A stretch of 64,000 nt of DNA from Lentzea atacamensis (GTDB taxonomy: Bacteria; Actinomycetota; Actinomycetes; Mycobacteriales; Pseudonocardiaceae). Location: positions 310,001-374,000 of the forward strand of contig NZ_QLTT01000002.1 in NCBI RefSeq assembly GCF_003269295.1. Direction: 5' to 3'. This document shows positions 52,824 through 61,760 of the stretch, one piece after another (position 1 is the first letter of the stretch; each line of letters opens with the position of its first letter). The position numbers were made by a program, and so were the translations under genes. The notes beneath the pieces are model-generated. The model was not told the origin of the DNA. It saw only the letters and a list, made by a program, of their open reading frames with translations, and made no database searches.

Positions 52824-53812
52824 GCGCAGACGATGGTGTAACACCCCAGTGCGTCGTTGTTCGAGACGTTCTTGCCGCCGTCCGTCACGGTGCCTGCTGT
52901 CGCCCACATTCCGAATTGACCGTTGTTCTCACTCGTGTTCTTGCGAACGGTGATGTCGAGTGGAACGGGAACGTCGATGCGCAGGCCGTCCCCGACGTTT
53001 TCGGCGAAGGTGTTGCGTTCGATCACCAACGGGCCGGTGAGCGTTTCCTTTGGATCGACGAACAGGCCGGCCGAGCGCATCTTCTCGAACCTGTTGCCGC
53101 GGATGACGCCGTTGACCGGCCGGTGGACGCCGACCCAGTTGCCACCGCTGAACGTGTTGCGCAGCAGTTCGAGCCGGCCGGTCGCGATCACCTCGAACCC
53201 GTCGAGCTCGCTGTCGCGGATGGTCAGCCGCTCGGACCCGCCGATCGAGAAGGCGTTCAGCCTGGTGTTGACGACGTCGGCCTCGACGGCGCCGACGAAG
53301 TTGACCAGGTTCGGCTGCCCCTGGTCACCCTGGATGACGAGGGTCTTCGCACCGATCTGGTTCATCGAGAACTTGCTGCGCAGCAGGTGGCATCGTGCGC
53401 CGCAGTTGAACCGCCACATGTCGAGCTTGCTGCGCACGAACGTGACCGACGTCGTGCCGTTCCACAGATAGGTCGCGTTCGGGCTCGGCTGGCCGATGGC
53501 CATGTCGACGAACCTGGTGTTGGTCGCGTTGTCCGCGACGATGTTGCTGGGGATGGTGCCGTTGCGGATCGTGGTGCCGTCGACGTCGGTCATGCTGATC
53601 GCGGGAGTGCCGCTCAGCGTGTGTCCGTTGAGGTTGATTTTCACCCCGTTGGCACCAACGATCAAAGCGGGTCCATTGCCGCAGTCCCAATCGTCCATGA
53701 GTGTGAAGTTCGTGGTGAGAACTTGACCGCATTGTGGCATCGCTTCTGCCTGGGCGGGTGTTACTGCGCCGAACAGTGCAATTAAAGCGGCAAATGCGCT
53801 CAGCAATCGCAT
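52820..53812 (-). CDS. Secreted right-handed beta-helix repeat protein
   Basis: 330 residues, ATG 53812 with AAGGGGAG upstream. Signal peptide ~1-23 (LLSAFAALIALFGAVTPAQAEA). The mature part is a pectate-lyase-like parallel beta-helix with repeats such as VDGTTIRNGTIPSNIVADN, SERLTIRDSELDGFEVIA and GLFVDPKETLTGPLVIERNTFAENVGDGLRID. Cysteines at both ends may form disulfides. A polysaccharide-binding or lyase role is possible but no catalytic set is clear. Confidence 0.82.
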   Translation of the reverse strand: MRLLSAFAALIALFGAVTPAQAEAMPQCGQVLTTNFTLMDDWDCGNGPALIVGANGVKINLNGHTLSGTPAISMTDVDGTTIRNGTIPSNIVADNATNTRFVDMAIGQPSPNATYLWNGTTSVTFVRSKLDMWRFNCGARCHLLRSKFSMNQIGAKTLVIQGDQGQPNLVNFVGAVEADVVNTRLNAFSIGGSERLTIRDSELDGFEVIATGRLELLRNTFSGGNWVGVHRPVNGVIRGNRFEKMRSAGLFVDPKETLTGPLVIERNTFAENVGDGLRIDVPVPLDITVRKNTSENNGQFGMWATAGTVTDGGKNVSNNDALGCYTIVCA

Positions 53813-53877
53813 GACAGGACTCCCCTTCCCGTTTTGGGAAAGGATGACATTTCTCGTGCGATTTGTCGTTACGTCGT

Positions 53878-54546
53878 TCAGCGGGCGTGCGGGTGGCTGA
53901 GGTGTTCCAGGTCCTCGCTGGTCTCGTCGATGGGCTTGTGCATCTCCTGCCGGTAGCGCCAGATGCCCCAGCCGGTGCCGATGACGAAGAACGCGACGCT
54001 GATGATCAGCGCTGCCGTCTCCAGCCACGGAACCTTCTGCAGGATGCCCGCGCCGTAGTAGCCCGCCAGGACCAGCGTCGGCACCCACGCGATGGCACCG
54101 ATGGTCGTGGCCAGCATGAACTTGCGCGCGTCCATGCGGGCCGCGCCGGCGATCATGGGCGCCAGCGTGCGAACCCACGGCAGCCAGCGGGCGAGCACGA
54201 CGGCCCAGAACCCGCGGCGGTCGAGGAAGTCGCCGGCCTTCTCGAGGTTCTTCCGGTTCAGCACCTTGCCGCCCTTGCGCGCGAGCACGCGCGTGCCGGT
54301 GTGCCTGCCGATGTAGTACCCGAGCTGGTTGCCGACGACGGCCACGACCAGAGCCGCACCTGAAAGACCCCACGCCGACAGCTCGTTGCCGTGTTGCGCC
54401 AGCACCACGCCGGCGGCGAACAGCAACGAGTCACCGGGGAGGAACAACCCGAAGATGAAAGCGCACTCGAAGAAGATGAAGCTCAGCACGATGAGCCACA
54501 CGGCCACCGGACCTGCGGTCTCCAGCGAGGCGAAAGCATGCGCCAC
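53878..54546 (-). CDS. DedA-family membrane protein (copy 1)
   Basis: 222 residues, GTG 54546. SNARE-associated/DedA fold: ECAFIFGLFLPGDSLLFAAGVVLAQHG, GNQLGYYIGRHTGTRVLARKGG and the conserved WAVVLARWLPWVRTLAPMIAGAARMD. DedA proteins act as lipid flippases or in membrane homeostasis and need a proton-linked Asp/Arg set, which is present. Paralogous to the protein at 60.8-61.5 kb. Confidence 0.9.
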   Translation of the reverse strand: MAHAFASLETAGPVAVWLIVLSFIFFECAFIFGLFLPGDSLLFAAGVVLAQHGNELSAWGLSGAALVVAVVGNQLGYYIGRHTGTRVLARKGGKVLNRKNLEKAGDFLDRRGFWAVVLARWLPWVRTLAPMIAGAARMDARKFMLATTIGAIAWVPTLVLAGYYGAGILQKVPWLETAALIISVAFFVIGTGWGIWRYRQEMHKPIDETSEDLEHLSHPHAR

Positions 54547-54700
54547 GGTGACCCAGCCTACGTCGTGCTGCGCCGCCGGCACGGCGACATCGGTCTGACA
54601 GGACGACGAAATGTGGGTTGAGCACACCCGGTCACCACGTGAACCCCCTTCGGTCGAGATCCTTCGAGTGAACCAGCCGAATCGGACTAGCGTGTGGGAC

Positions 54701-56077
54701 ATGGAGACCTTGCTCGCAGAACTCCGTTCCGCACTGGGTGACTCGGGCGTGCTGACCGACGCCGATGTCACCGCGAGCTACCAGCGAGACATGATGCCGT
54801 TGGCACCGCACGGCAGCCCGTCGGCGGTGGTGTTCCCGCTGAACACCGAGCAGGTCCAGGCGGTGGTGCGGGCTTGCGCGCGCCACCGTGTCCCCATTGT
54901 CCCTCGCGGCGCGGGCAGCGGCCTCTCCGGTGCCGCGAACGCCGTCGACGGCTGCGTCGTCCTAGTCACCACCAAGATGGACGCCATCGTCGAGATCGAC
55001 GCCGACAACCGCCTCGCCGTCGTCGAGCCGGGTGTGATCAACCTCGACCTGCGCGGAGCCGTCGAGAAGCACGGCCTGTTCTACCCGCCGGACCCGAGCA
55101 GCTACGACTGGTGCACGATCGGCGGCAACCTCTCCACCAACGCCGGCGGCCTGTGCTGCGTGAAGTACGGCGTGACCACCGACTCGGTGCTGGGCCTGGA
55201 GGTCGTCCTGGCCGACGGCGAGGTGCTCAGGACCGGCCGCCGCACCGTCAAGGGCGTCGCGGGCTACGACCTCACCAAGCTCTTCATCGGCTCGGAGGGC
55301 ACCCTGGGCGTGATCACCAGGGCCACTCTCGCGTTGAAGCCCCTCCCGCAGGCTCCCGCGACGCTGGTGGCCGCGTTCAGCAGCACCGCCACCGCGGGTG
55401 CCGCGGTCAGCCGGATCGTCCGCGAGGGCCTGGTGCCGTCGCTGATGGAGATCATGGACCGCACCTCGATCGAGGCCGTCGAGCAGTACCTGAAGACGGA
55501 GCTCGGCGCCGGTCCCGGCTGCGCGGCGCTGCTGATCTGCCAGTCCGACGCGGGCGGCGAGCAGGCCCGCCACGAACTGCAGCAGATCGAGACCATCTGC
55601 GCGGAGGCCGACCTCGTCTACGCCACGCACGACGTCAACGAGGGCCGCGACCTGCTGACCGCCCGCCGGGCCGTGCTGACCGCGTTGGAGGTCTACGGCT
55701 CCTGGCTGACCGACGACGTGTGCGTCCCGCGCACCCGCATCGCCGAGCTCATCCAGGGCTGCGAGGACGTCTCGAAGGAGGTCGACCTCAAGATCGCCGT
55801 CGTCGGCCACGCGGGCGACGGCAACATGCACCCGACGATCGTCTACGACCCCACCGACGCCGACCAGTTCGCCCGCGCCCAGAAGGCGTTCGACGACATC
55901 CTCGCGATCGGGCTCGCGCTGGGCGGGACGGTCACCGGCGAGCACGGCATCGGCAAGATCAAGCGTGAGTGGCTGGCGAAGGAGATCGGCCCGGTCGGCC
56001 TCCGGGTCCACCGCGACATCAAACGTGCGCTGGACCCGGAGAACCTGTTCAACCCCGGTTCGATGTTCAGTCTCTGA
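54701..56077 (+). CDS. FAD-linked oxidase, glycolate/lactate-dehydrogenase-like
   Basis: 458 residues, ATG 54701. FAD-binding PCMH/VAO-type domain (SAVVFPLNTEQVQAVVRACARHRVPIVPRGAGSGLSGAAN, GGNLSTNAGGLCCVKYGVTTDSVLGLEVVLADG) and FAD-oxidase C domain (VGHAGDGNMHPTIVYDP, GEHGIGKIKREWLAKEIG). The substrate is probably a 2-hydroxy acid (glycolate, D-lactate or 2-hydroxyglutarate). No iron-sulfur partner is adjacent. Confidence 0.9.
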   Translation: METLLAELRSALGDSGVLTDADVTASYQRDMMPLAPHGSPSAVVFPLNTEQVQAVVRACARHRVPIVPRGAGSGLSGAANAVDGCVVLVTTKMDAIVEIDADNRLAVVEPGVINLDLRGAVEKHGLFYPPDPSSYDWCTIGGNLSTNAGGLCCVKYGVTTDSVLGLEVVLADGEVLRTGRRTVKGVAGYDLTKLFIGSEGTLGVITRATLALKPLPQAPATLVAAFSSTATAGAAVSRIVREGLVPSLMEIMDRTSIEAVEQYLKTELGAGPGCAALLICQSDAGGEQARHELQQIETICAEADLVYATHDVNEGRDLLTARRAVLTALEVYGSWLTDDVCVPRTRIAELIQGCEDVSKEVDLKIAVVGHAGDGNMHPTIVYDPTDADQFARAQKAFDDILAIGLALGGTVTGEHGIGKIKREWLAKEIGPVGLRVHRDIKRALDPENLFNPGSMFSL

Positions 56078-56079
56078 GG

Positions 56080-57528
56080 TCAGCAGCACCTCGCCTGAAC
56101 AGCGCCAATCGGCTCCTGAGCTGCTTTTTCGACGTCCGCGAGCATCCGCTGCCGTTCCGCCGGTCCGAGGACCCTGCCTCTGGTCAGCACGGTGTGGATC
56201 CGTTGCGTGTTGCGGATGTCCTTGAGCGGGTTTCCGTCCAGCACGACGAGGTTCGCCTCACCGCCGGGCACGAGCCGCGTGCCACGGGTACCTGCCCTCA
56301 GGGCGGCTTCTGGCGACAGACCGGCCTGCACCAGCAGCTCCAGCTCGTCGTGCACCGAGAAGCCGGAGAACACGTACGGGTTGCCGGCGTCCGTGCCGAC
56401 CAGCACGTCCACGCCGTGGTCGTGCATCTCCGCGACCTGTTCCATGCGGCGCTTGAGGAACTCGGCCTGCTGCCTGGTCTCCTGCTCGGTCACGGGGGCC
56501 CAGTTCTTCAGGCCGTCGCGCCAGTAGTCCCGGTAGGACACCGGCATGTACTTCAACCGCGGATCGTTCGCGAACTTGTCAGCCGGGCTCGAGAGCACGC
56601 GCATCGCGACCATCGTCGGGCACAGCGCGGAACCGTTGCGGCGCAGCAGTTTCGCGAGTCGCACCGCCTTGCTCCGGCTGTGCGACGAGGCCGCCTCACG
56701 TTCGAGCTCCAGCACCTGTTTGAACCAGGCGAACGAGTTCGCCGGGTCGAGCGGCAGGTTCGCGATCCGTTGGCGCAGTTCGTCTTCCCGCGTGCTCGTC
56801 GCGAGGGACAGGCCGTACATGTGCTCGAACGTGCGCTGCCCGAGGTCGCTCGCGTCGCCCAGCGCCACGTGGTTCGAGCAGTGCCCGGCGAACGTGAGGT
56901 CGTGCCGCGCGCACTCGTCCGCGATGGCCGCGAGCGTCGCCCGGTCCAGGTACGAGTACACCTTCACGAAGTCGGCGCCCTGGGCCTTGGCGTCGCGCAC
57001 GGCCTGCCGTCCCTCGTCCGGCGTGCTGACGACCAGCGCGAAGGGCAGTGTGGAGTGCGGGCCGTCGATGATCGTGCTGGCGACGACGAGCCGTGGTCCG
57101 AGGACCTCGCCGCGCTCGATCCGTTCGCGCAGCTCGTAGATCGCTGCCACGCCCCACATCTCGCGGATGCCGGTCACGCCGTTGACCAGGCACAGCGGCA
57201 ACGTGATCCGCTCCAGGTACGCGCCGTGCACGTGCATGTCCCACAGGCCGGGGATGACGAACTTGCCGGGCAGGTCCAGCACGGTGGCGCCGCGCGGCAA
57301 CGGCAGGTCGTGCGTGCCGATCGCGAGAATCCTGTTGTCCGTCAGCACGATCGTGGTGTTGGAGCGAACGCGTGAGGAGTCGACGAGCGTGACGCCGCGC
57401 AGTGCGGTGACGCCGCCGGTGACATCGACCGAGGCGCCGGCCCTGCCCGGTGCGAACAGGCCCGTGCCCGCTGCCGCACCGAGCCCGGCCAGCCACCCCA
57501 GCACTTCACGTCGAGTCGTGTCAGTCAT
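56080..57528 (-). CDS. Tat-exported amidohydrolase
   Basis: 482 residues, ATG 57528. Twin-arginine signal (TRREVLGWLAGLGAAAGTGLFAPG). Metal-dependent hydrolase: LPGKFVIPGLWDMHVHG (HxH), K in DFVKVYSYL, H in AGHCSNH, and Asp in VGTDAGNPYVFSG. It should hydrolyse amides, peptides or related compounds outside the membrane. It follows the small gene and chitinase in the same direction, so it may be in their transcript. Confidence 0.88.
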   Translation of the reverse strand: MTDTTRREVLGWLAGLGAAAGTGLFAPGRAGASVDVTGGVTALRGVTLVDSSRVRSNTTIVLTDNRILAIGTHDLPLPRGATVLDLPGKFVIPGLWDMHVHGAYLERITLPLCLVNGVTGIREMWGVAAIYELRERIERGEVLGPRLVVASTIIDGPHSTLPFALVVSTPDEGRQAVRDAKAQGADFVKVYSYLDRATLAAIADECARHDLTFAGHCSNHVALGDASDLGQRTFEHMYGLSLATSTREDELRQRIANLPLDPANSFAWFKQVLELEREAASSHSRSKAVRLAKLLRRNGSALCPTMVAMRVLSSPADKFANDPRLKYMPVSYRDYWRDGLKNWAPVTEQETRQQAEFLKRRMEQVAEMHDHGVDVLVGTDAGNPYVFSGFSVHDELELLVQAGLSPEAALRAGTRGTRLVPGGEANLVVLDGNPLKDIRNTQRIHTVLTRGRVLGPAERQRMLADVEKAAQEPIGAVQARCC

Positions 57529-57562
57529 GCTGTTCAACCAACACCTTGACGTTGCGTCAGAC

Positions 57563-57766
57563 TCAAATCCTTTCCAGCACCTCACTCGCGCTGGACGCCC
57601 AGAGCGGACTCGTGCTGAGCTCGACGAGCTCCGGCATCAGCGCCGCGCGGTGCTCGGGTTCCAGCTTCTCGGCGACGTACTTCAGCGCCGCCGCCACCTG
57701 CCACGCGTCCCGGCTGGTCAGTGCCCGGCGCAGCAGTGCGATGCGGTCTTCTGCCTGCTGGTGCAT
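57563..57766 (-). CDS. Small hypothetical protein between chitinase and amidohydrolase
   Basis: 67 residues, ATG 57766, 3 bases after the chitinase stop. Helical: ALLRRALTSRDAWQVAAALKYVAEKLEPEHRAALMPELVELST. No domain recognised. Tight spacing on both sides supports a real gene in one transcript. Confidence 0.65.
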   Translation of the reverse strand: MHQQAEDRIALLRRALTSRDAWQVAAALKYVAEKLEPEHRAALMPELVELSTSPLWASSASEVLERI

Positions 57767-57769
57767 GGC

Positions 57770-58912
57770 TCAGCGCGACATCGCCTTCAGCAACGAGTAC
57801 TGGGCGTCGTCGTGCCCGAGCTCCCACATGAACGTGCCGAGCAGGCCGCGGGACCGGGCGAAGTCCGCGCGGATGCCGATCGACCTCGGGTTCTCGTAGG
57901 AGACGAACTTCTTCTCGGCCGCGTTGTAGAGCCACGGCGACTGCGCGACCGGGTGCCAGTACTCCCGCCAGCCCGGCGTGTTCTTGAGGCGCAACGCCTC
58001 CTCGTACCCGTCGACCCAGAACGCGCTGTCGTACGCCTGGTAAAGGCCGTGCTGCGGGCCTTCGGACTTCACGTTGAAGCCCCGGCCGTAGAACGGGGTG
58101 CCCAGCACCATCTTGCGCGGGGAGACACCGTGCCGCTGGTAGTAGTTGATGGCGCCGACGACGTTGTTCCACTTGCGGTCGGCCGGCGGCATCGGGTCGT
58201 TGGCGACCTCGCGGAACGGCGCGTTGAACGTGGCCACGGGCGAGAAACCGGTACCCATGTCGTAGGTCATGACGTTGATGAAGTCCATGATCTGCGACAG
58301 CTCGCGGAGCTTGAACGACTTCGCCGGGTCGTACGGGCCGTCGGTCTGCAGACGGCCGGTGGGCAGCGCGGCGGTGACGAGCTTCTTCCCCAGCGCCCTG
58401 CGGAAGTCGCGCGTCAGCAGCGTCATGTTGCGCCTGTCCTCAGGCCGGTCCCTGATCTCGGTCGGGCCGCCGTAGACCGGGAACTCCCAGTCGATGTCGA
58501 TGCCGTCGAACGTGCTGTCCGTGAAGAACAGGTCCACACAGGACTGCACGAGCGTCTTCCTCGACTCTGCGGTCAGCGCCGCGTCGGAGAAACCGCCCGC
58601 ACCCCAGCCGCCCAGCGAGATCAGCGCCTTCAAGGACGGCTTGCGCTTCTTGAGGTCGCGGATGTCCGCGAAGTCCTTGGCCGCGGTCGTCGCCGGCATC
58701 ACGCACTTGCCGTTCTCGATGAGCGCGAACGCGTAGAACAGGTGCGTGATCGGGGTGTTGGCCGGGATCGACGAGATCGGCTTGCTGGCGCTGTACCAGT
58801 TGCCGTAGTAGGCACCGACGATCTTGCGCGGCGCGGCCTCCGCCGCGACGACGCCAACTGAGACGGAAAGTGCGGCCAGTGCGGCCGCCAATCCCTTGCG
58901 GAACAACGACAT
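57770..58912 (-). CDS. Secreted GH18 chitinase
   Basis: 380 residues, ATG 58912 after TTGGAGG. Signal peptide ~1-27 (ending AAEAAPRK). TIM barrel with the GH18 catalytic motif FDGIDIDWEFP (DxxDxDxE) and SLGGWGAGG. It hydrolyses chitin to chito-oligosaccharides outside the cell. A dre-like site 12 bases before the start fits DasR control, and nagA/ROK kinase in this window can use the GlcNAc released. Confidence 0.93.
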   Translation of the reverse strand: MSLFRKGLAAALAALSVSVGVVAAEAAPRKIVGAYYGNWYSASKPISSIPANTPITHLFYAFALIENGKCVMPATTAAKDFADIRDLKKRKPSLKALISLGGWGAGGFSDAALTAESRKTLVQSCVDLFFTDSTFDGIDIDWEFPVYGGPTEIRDRPEDRRNMTLLTRDFRRALGKKLVTAALPTGRLQTDGPYDPAKSFKLRELSQIMDFINVMTYDMGTGFSPVATFNAPFREVANDPMPPADRKWNNVVGAINYYQRHGVSPRKMVLGTPFYGRGFNVKSEGPQHGLYQAYDSAFWVDGYEEALRLKNTPGWREYWHPVAQSPWLYNAAEKKFVSYENPRSIGIRADFARSRGLLGTFMWELGHDDAQYSLLKAMSR

Positions 58913-58923
58913 CAGTGGCCTCC

Positions 58924-58939
58924 AATGGTCCAGACCACA
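58924..58939. promoter_or_regulatory. DasR-type dre site upstream of chitinase
   Basis: AATGGTCCAGACCACA matches the dre consensus ACTGGTCTAGACCACT at 13 of 16 positions. Confidence 0.7.
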
Positions 58940-58944
58940 GCAAC

Positions 58945-59514
58945 CTAGGGGCGATATCCGACCTGGTGCAACACTTTGAGAAGGTAAGTTTCCAGTTCCT
59001 CCTCCGTGTTGTGCTCCGGACGGGTGAGGGTGCGGTAGAAAAGCGCACCTCCGACCATGTCCACGACGAGCGAGAGGTCGGTGCCGGGCGGGAAACCGGG
59101 ACGGATGACGTCGTAGAGCACGGTCCGGCGCGGCGCGATGAACAGCTCCCAGTACCGCCGCATCAGCTCGAAGTTGTCCGCGGACGCCCCCACGATCCGG
59201 CGCAGCAGCTGAACCGACTGCGGGGTCGACATCAGTGCCGCCCACCCCTTCAGCGTCTCCTCCGGCGGTGCGACGGCCATCCGTCCGGGATCGAGCGCCG
59301 CGACGGTGCGCGGCAGCTCGATCACGCTGAACAGGAGTTCCTCCTTGGTGGCGAACCGGCGGTAGACCGTCGCGCGGGTCACGCCCGCGCGCTTGGCCAC
59401 CTGCTCGATCGACGTGCCGTCGAGGCCGCGTTCCAGGAACAGCTCGAAGGCCGCGGTCAGGATCGCGTTGTCCGCCTCGGGGTCGCGGGGACGCCCAGCA
59501 CTTCGTTCAGCCAC
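58945..59514 (-). CDS. TetR-family regulator of the monooxygenase
   Basis: 189 residues, GTG 59514. HTH: ILTAAFELFLERGLDGTSIEQVAKRAGVTRATVYRRFATKEELLF. It overlaps the end of the upstream monooxygenase gene by 58 bases and shares its direction, so the two are co-transcribed. The operator at 60743-60765 upstream of the pair is its likely target. Confidence 0.88.
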   Translation of the reverse strand: MAERSAGRPRDPEADNAILTAAFELFLERGLDGTSIEQVAKRAGVTRATVYRRFATKEELLFSVIELPRTVAALDPGRMAVAPPEETLKGWAALMSTPQSVQLLRRIVGASADNFELMRRYWELFIAPRRTVLYDVIRPGFPPGTDLSLVVDMVGGALFYRTLTRPEHNTEEELETYLLKVLHQVGYRP

Positions 59515-60740
59515 GCGGCAAGCCTTTCGGGGTTCGTCGGGCCGCGCCACGCCAGGTGTCCGTCCGGACGTACCAGCAGCGTGTCGCCGGCGCGTTCATG
59601 GTGCACGACGTCGCCGAGCCGCTCCCGTGCCACCTCCAGGCACGTCGGCGGTCCCGCGAGCACCCACCTCCCGGTCCGCGCGAACAGCGGCACCCGCTCG
59701 CCACCGCGCCGCCCGGTCGCGAGCGACCCCGAGTACTTCAGGCCGAGCTGCGAGGTCGCGCGGATCATCTGCCGCTGCACGACCGGAAGGTTCAGCAACG
59801 GCCACATCAGATCCCGGGTCGTCCGCGCCAGCACGCCCGGCCCCATCGCGATCCGGGTCGCCGGCGTGGTCGCGGCCAGCACGCGGGCGGCGACCGGGCG
59901 ACGTTCGGCCTCGTAGGTGTCCAGCAACGTGGGAGCCGCCTTGCCCTGCACGACCAGTGCGAGCTTCCACGCGAGGTTCTCCGCGTCGCCGAGGCCGGTG
60001 TTCATGCCCTGACCGCCCAGCGGGCTGTGGATGTGCGCGGCGTCGCCCGCCAGCAGGATGTCGCCGCGCCGATAGGTGGCGGCCTGCCTCCGGTGGATCC
60101 GGAACGTCGACTCCCACTCGACCGAGCCGATCGGACCCGGCGTCCACCTCCCGCCGTCCGGTGACATCACCCGCCAGATGCCGCCGGGCAACGGGAACAG
60201 GGTCGTCATCGACGGTCCGTCGACGAACAGGTGGATCGACTCGCGGTCGAGGTCCCAGTCCGCGTGGACGTCGCGCAGGAGGAAGTTCTCCATCACCGGC
60301 TCGCCCTCGAACGCGATCCCCGCCATCTTCCGCACCGCCGAGTGCGCGCCGTCGCAGCCGACGAGCCAGTCCCACCCCTCGACGGCCGAGACCGGCGTGT
60401 TCCACTCGATCTCCACGCCCAGCGCGGACAGCCGGTCGCGCAGCCGTTCCTCGACCCACGCCTGCGAGACGATCAGCTGACCGGCGTCGCGCAGGAAGCT
60501 CATGTCCAGCGCCACCGCGCCGTTGATGCGCAGCGACCGCAGTCGCACCGCCTTCTCCGGCAGGTCGCCCAGTGCACCCAGCCGGGCCAGCACCTCCGCT
60601 CCCCGTGGCTGCAACCCCAGTGCCCTCGACGTCGTGGCGGGCCCGGAAGCCGCGTCCACGATCCGCACGTCCACCCCGAACTGCCTGAGCCCGCACGCCA
60701 GCGCCATGCCGGTCGGGCCCGCCCCTGCAACAGTGACCAT
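59457..60740 (-). CDS. FAD-dependent aromatic monooxygenase
   Basis: 427 residues, ATG 60740. Class A flavoprotein hydroxylase: VTVAGAGPTGMALACGLRQFGVDVRIVD, DWLVGCDGAHSAVRK and ILLAGDAAHIHSPLGGQGMNTGLGDAENLAWKLAL. Typical of phenol hydroxylases and polyketide/rifampin-type monooxygenases. Substrate unknown. It is co-transcribed with a TetR and preceded by a palindromic operator. Confidence 0.9.
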   Translation of the reverse strand: MVTVAGAGPTGMALACGLRQFGVDVRIVDAASGPATTSRALGLQPRGAEVLARLGALGDLPEKAVRLRSLRINGAVALDMSFLRDAGQLIVSQAWVEERLRDRLSALGVEIEWNTPVSAVEGWDWLVGCDGAHSAVRKMAGIAFEGEPVMENFLLRDVHADWDLDRESIHLFVDGPSMTTLFPLPGGIWRVMSPDGGRWTPGPIGSVEWESTFRIHRRQAATYRRGDILLAGDAAHIHSPLGGQGMNTGLGDAENLAWKLALVVQGKAAPTLLDTYEAERRPVAARVLAATTPATRIAMGPGVLARTTRDLMWPLLNLPVVQRQMIRATSQLGLKYSGSLATGRRGGERVPLFARTGRWVLAGPPTCLEVARERLGDVVHHERAGDTLLVRPDGHLAWRGPTNPERLAAWLNEVLGVPATPRRTTRS

Positions 60741-60742
60741 AC

Positions 60743-60765
60743 GAATACAGTACAGCCCTGTATTC
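60743..60765. promoter_or_regulatory. TetR operator upstream of monooxygenase
   Basis: GAATACAG (60743-60750) and CTGTATTC (60758-60765) form a perfect 8-bp inverted repeat with a seven-base centre, two bases from the monooxygenase start. Confidence 0.72.
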
Positions 60766-60782
60766 AAATTGCGCCGGCAAAA

Positions 60783-60808
60783 AGCCCGCCTGCGCGAACA
60801 GGCGGGCT
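60783..60808 (-). terminator. Rho-independent terminator of the DedA gene
   Basis: AGCCCGCCTG (60783-60792) and CAGGCGGGCT (60799-60808) form a perfect stem. On the minus strand it is followed by TTTTGCC, a T-run unusual for this genome. Confidence 0.92.
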
Positions 60809-60818
60809 CAGTCGCTGG

Positions 60819-61544
60819 TCAGCGCTCGACGCGCGGGATGATCTGCGTCGAGTCGTCCTGGTGGAGCTGGGCGTCCATGATCTGCGTGATGTCGTCGGCC
60901 TCTTCCTGCACGAGCGACTTCTTCTCCCTGCGCGCCTTGATCACCTCGATGATGATCGGCACGATCGACAGGAAGACGATGGCGAGCAGGGTGACCTCGA
61001 GGTTCTCCTTGATGAGGGAGATCTGGCCGAGGTAGTAGCCGAGCACGGTCAGGCCGGCCGCCCACGCCACGCCGCCGATCGCGGAGTACGTGAAGTACTT
61101 CTTGGGGTCCATCCGCCCGACACCGGCCATGGCCGTGATGAACGTGCGGACGATCGGCACGAACCGCGCGAGGACGATGGCGCGCGGGCCGTACTTGTCG
61201 AAGAACTCCTGCGTCTTGTCGACGTACTCCTTCTTGAAGATCTTCGACTCCGGCTTGTTGAACAACGCCGGACCGGCTTTGTGGCCGATGTAGTAGCCGA
61301 CGACGTTGCCCACGAAGGCGCACACCGTCAGCAGGATGCAGACAACCCAGAGCGGGGTCGAGATGTGCCCTGCCGCAACGAAGAGACCCGCCGTGAACAG
61401 CAGCGAGTCGCCCGGCAGGAAGAACCCGACGAGCAGCCCGCACTCGGCGAAGACGATCAAGCACAGCCCGACGAGCATCCACGGGCCGAGCATCGTCAGC
61501 AGTTTTTCGGGATCCAGCCAGTCAGGGCCCAATGCAATCGTCAC
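60819..61544 (-). CDS. DedA-family membrane protein (copy 2)
   Basis: 241 residues, GTG 61544 (61550 also possible). DedA/SNARE-associated motifs: ECGLLVGFFLPGDSLLFTAGLFVA, FVGNVVGYYIGHKAGPALF and GPRAIVLARFVPIVRTFITAMAGVGRMD. About six helices and a cytoplasmic charged tail (ARREKKSLVQEEADDITQ). Likely a membrane-lipid transporter. It is separated by 17 bases from the small gene upstream. Confidence 0.92.
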   Translation of the reverse strand: MTIALGPDWLDPEKLLTMLGPWMLVGLCLIVFAECGLLVGFFLPGDSLLFTAGLFVAAGHISTPLWVVCILLTVCAFVGNVVGYYIGHKAGPALFNKPESKIFKKEYVDKTQEFFDKYGPRAIVLARFVPIVRTFITAMAGVGRMDPKKYFTYSAIGGVAWAAGLTVLGYYLGQISLIKENLEVTLLAIVFLSIVPIIIEVIKARREKKSLVQEEADDITQIMDAQLHQDDSTQIIPRVER

Positions 61545-61561
61545 GGGCACAACGGTACAGG

Positions 61562-61756
61562 TCAGCTCAGCGTGATCACTGCGGCCACCGTGCCTGCTGC
61601 CAGGCCCAACAGCAGCGCGAGGCCCAGCACCAGCCACACCGGCATCGGCGCGGGGCGTTCCTCAGGAACCGGTACAGGTACGGCAAATCCGGCGTTCGTG
61701 CTGGTCGCCTGCGCTCGCAACGCGTCGGTCACCAACCGCTCCGGATCGTCCGCCAT
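61562..61756 (-). CDS. Small single-helix membrane protein
   Basis: 64 residues, ATG 61756. Short soluble N-terminus (DDPERLVTDALRAQATS), Pro-rich PVPVPEERPAPMP, then one helix VWLVLGLALLLGLAAGTVAAVITL. It sits 4 bases after nagA and 17 before DedA, so it is in that transcript. Function unknown. Confidence 0.65.
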   Translation of the reverse strand: MADDPERLVTDALRAQATSTNAGFAVPVPVPEERPAPMPVWLVLGLALLLGLAAGTVAAVITLS

Positions 61757-61760
61757 CCAC

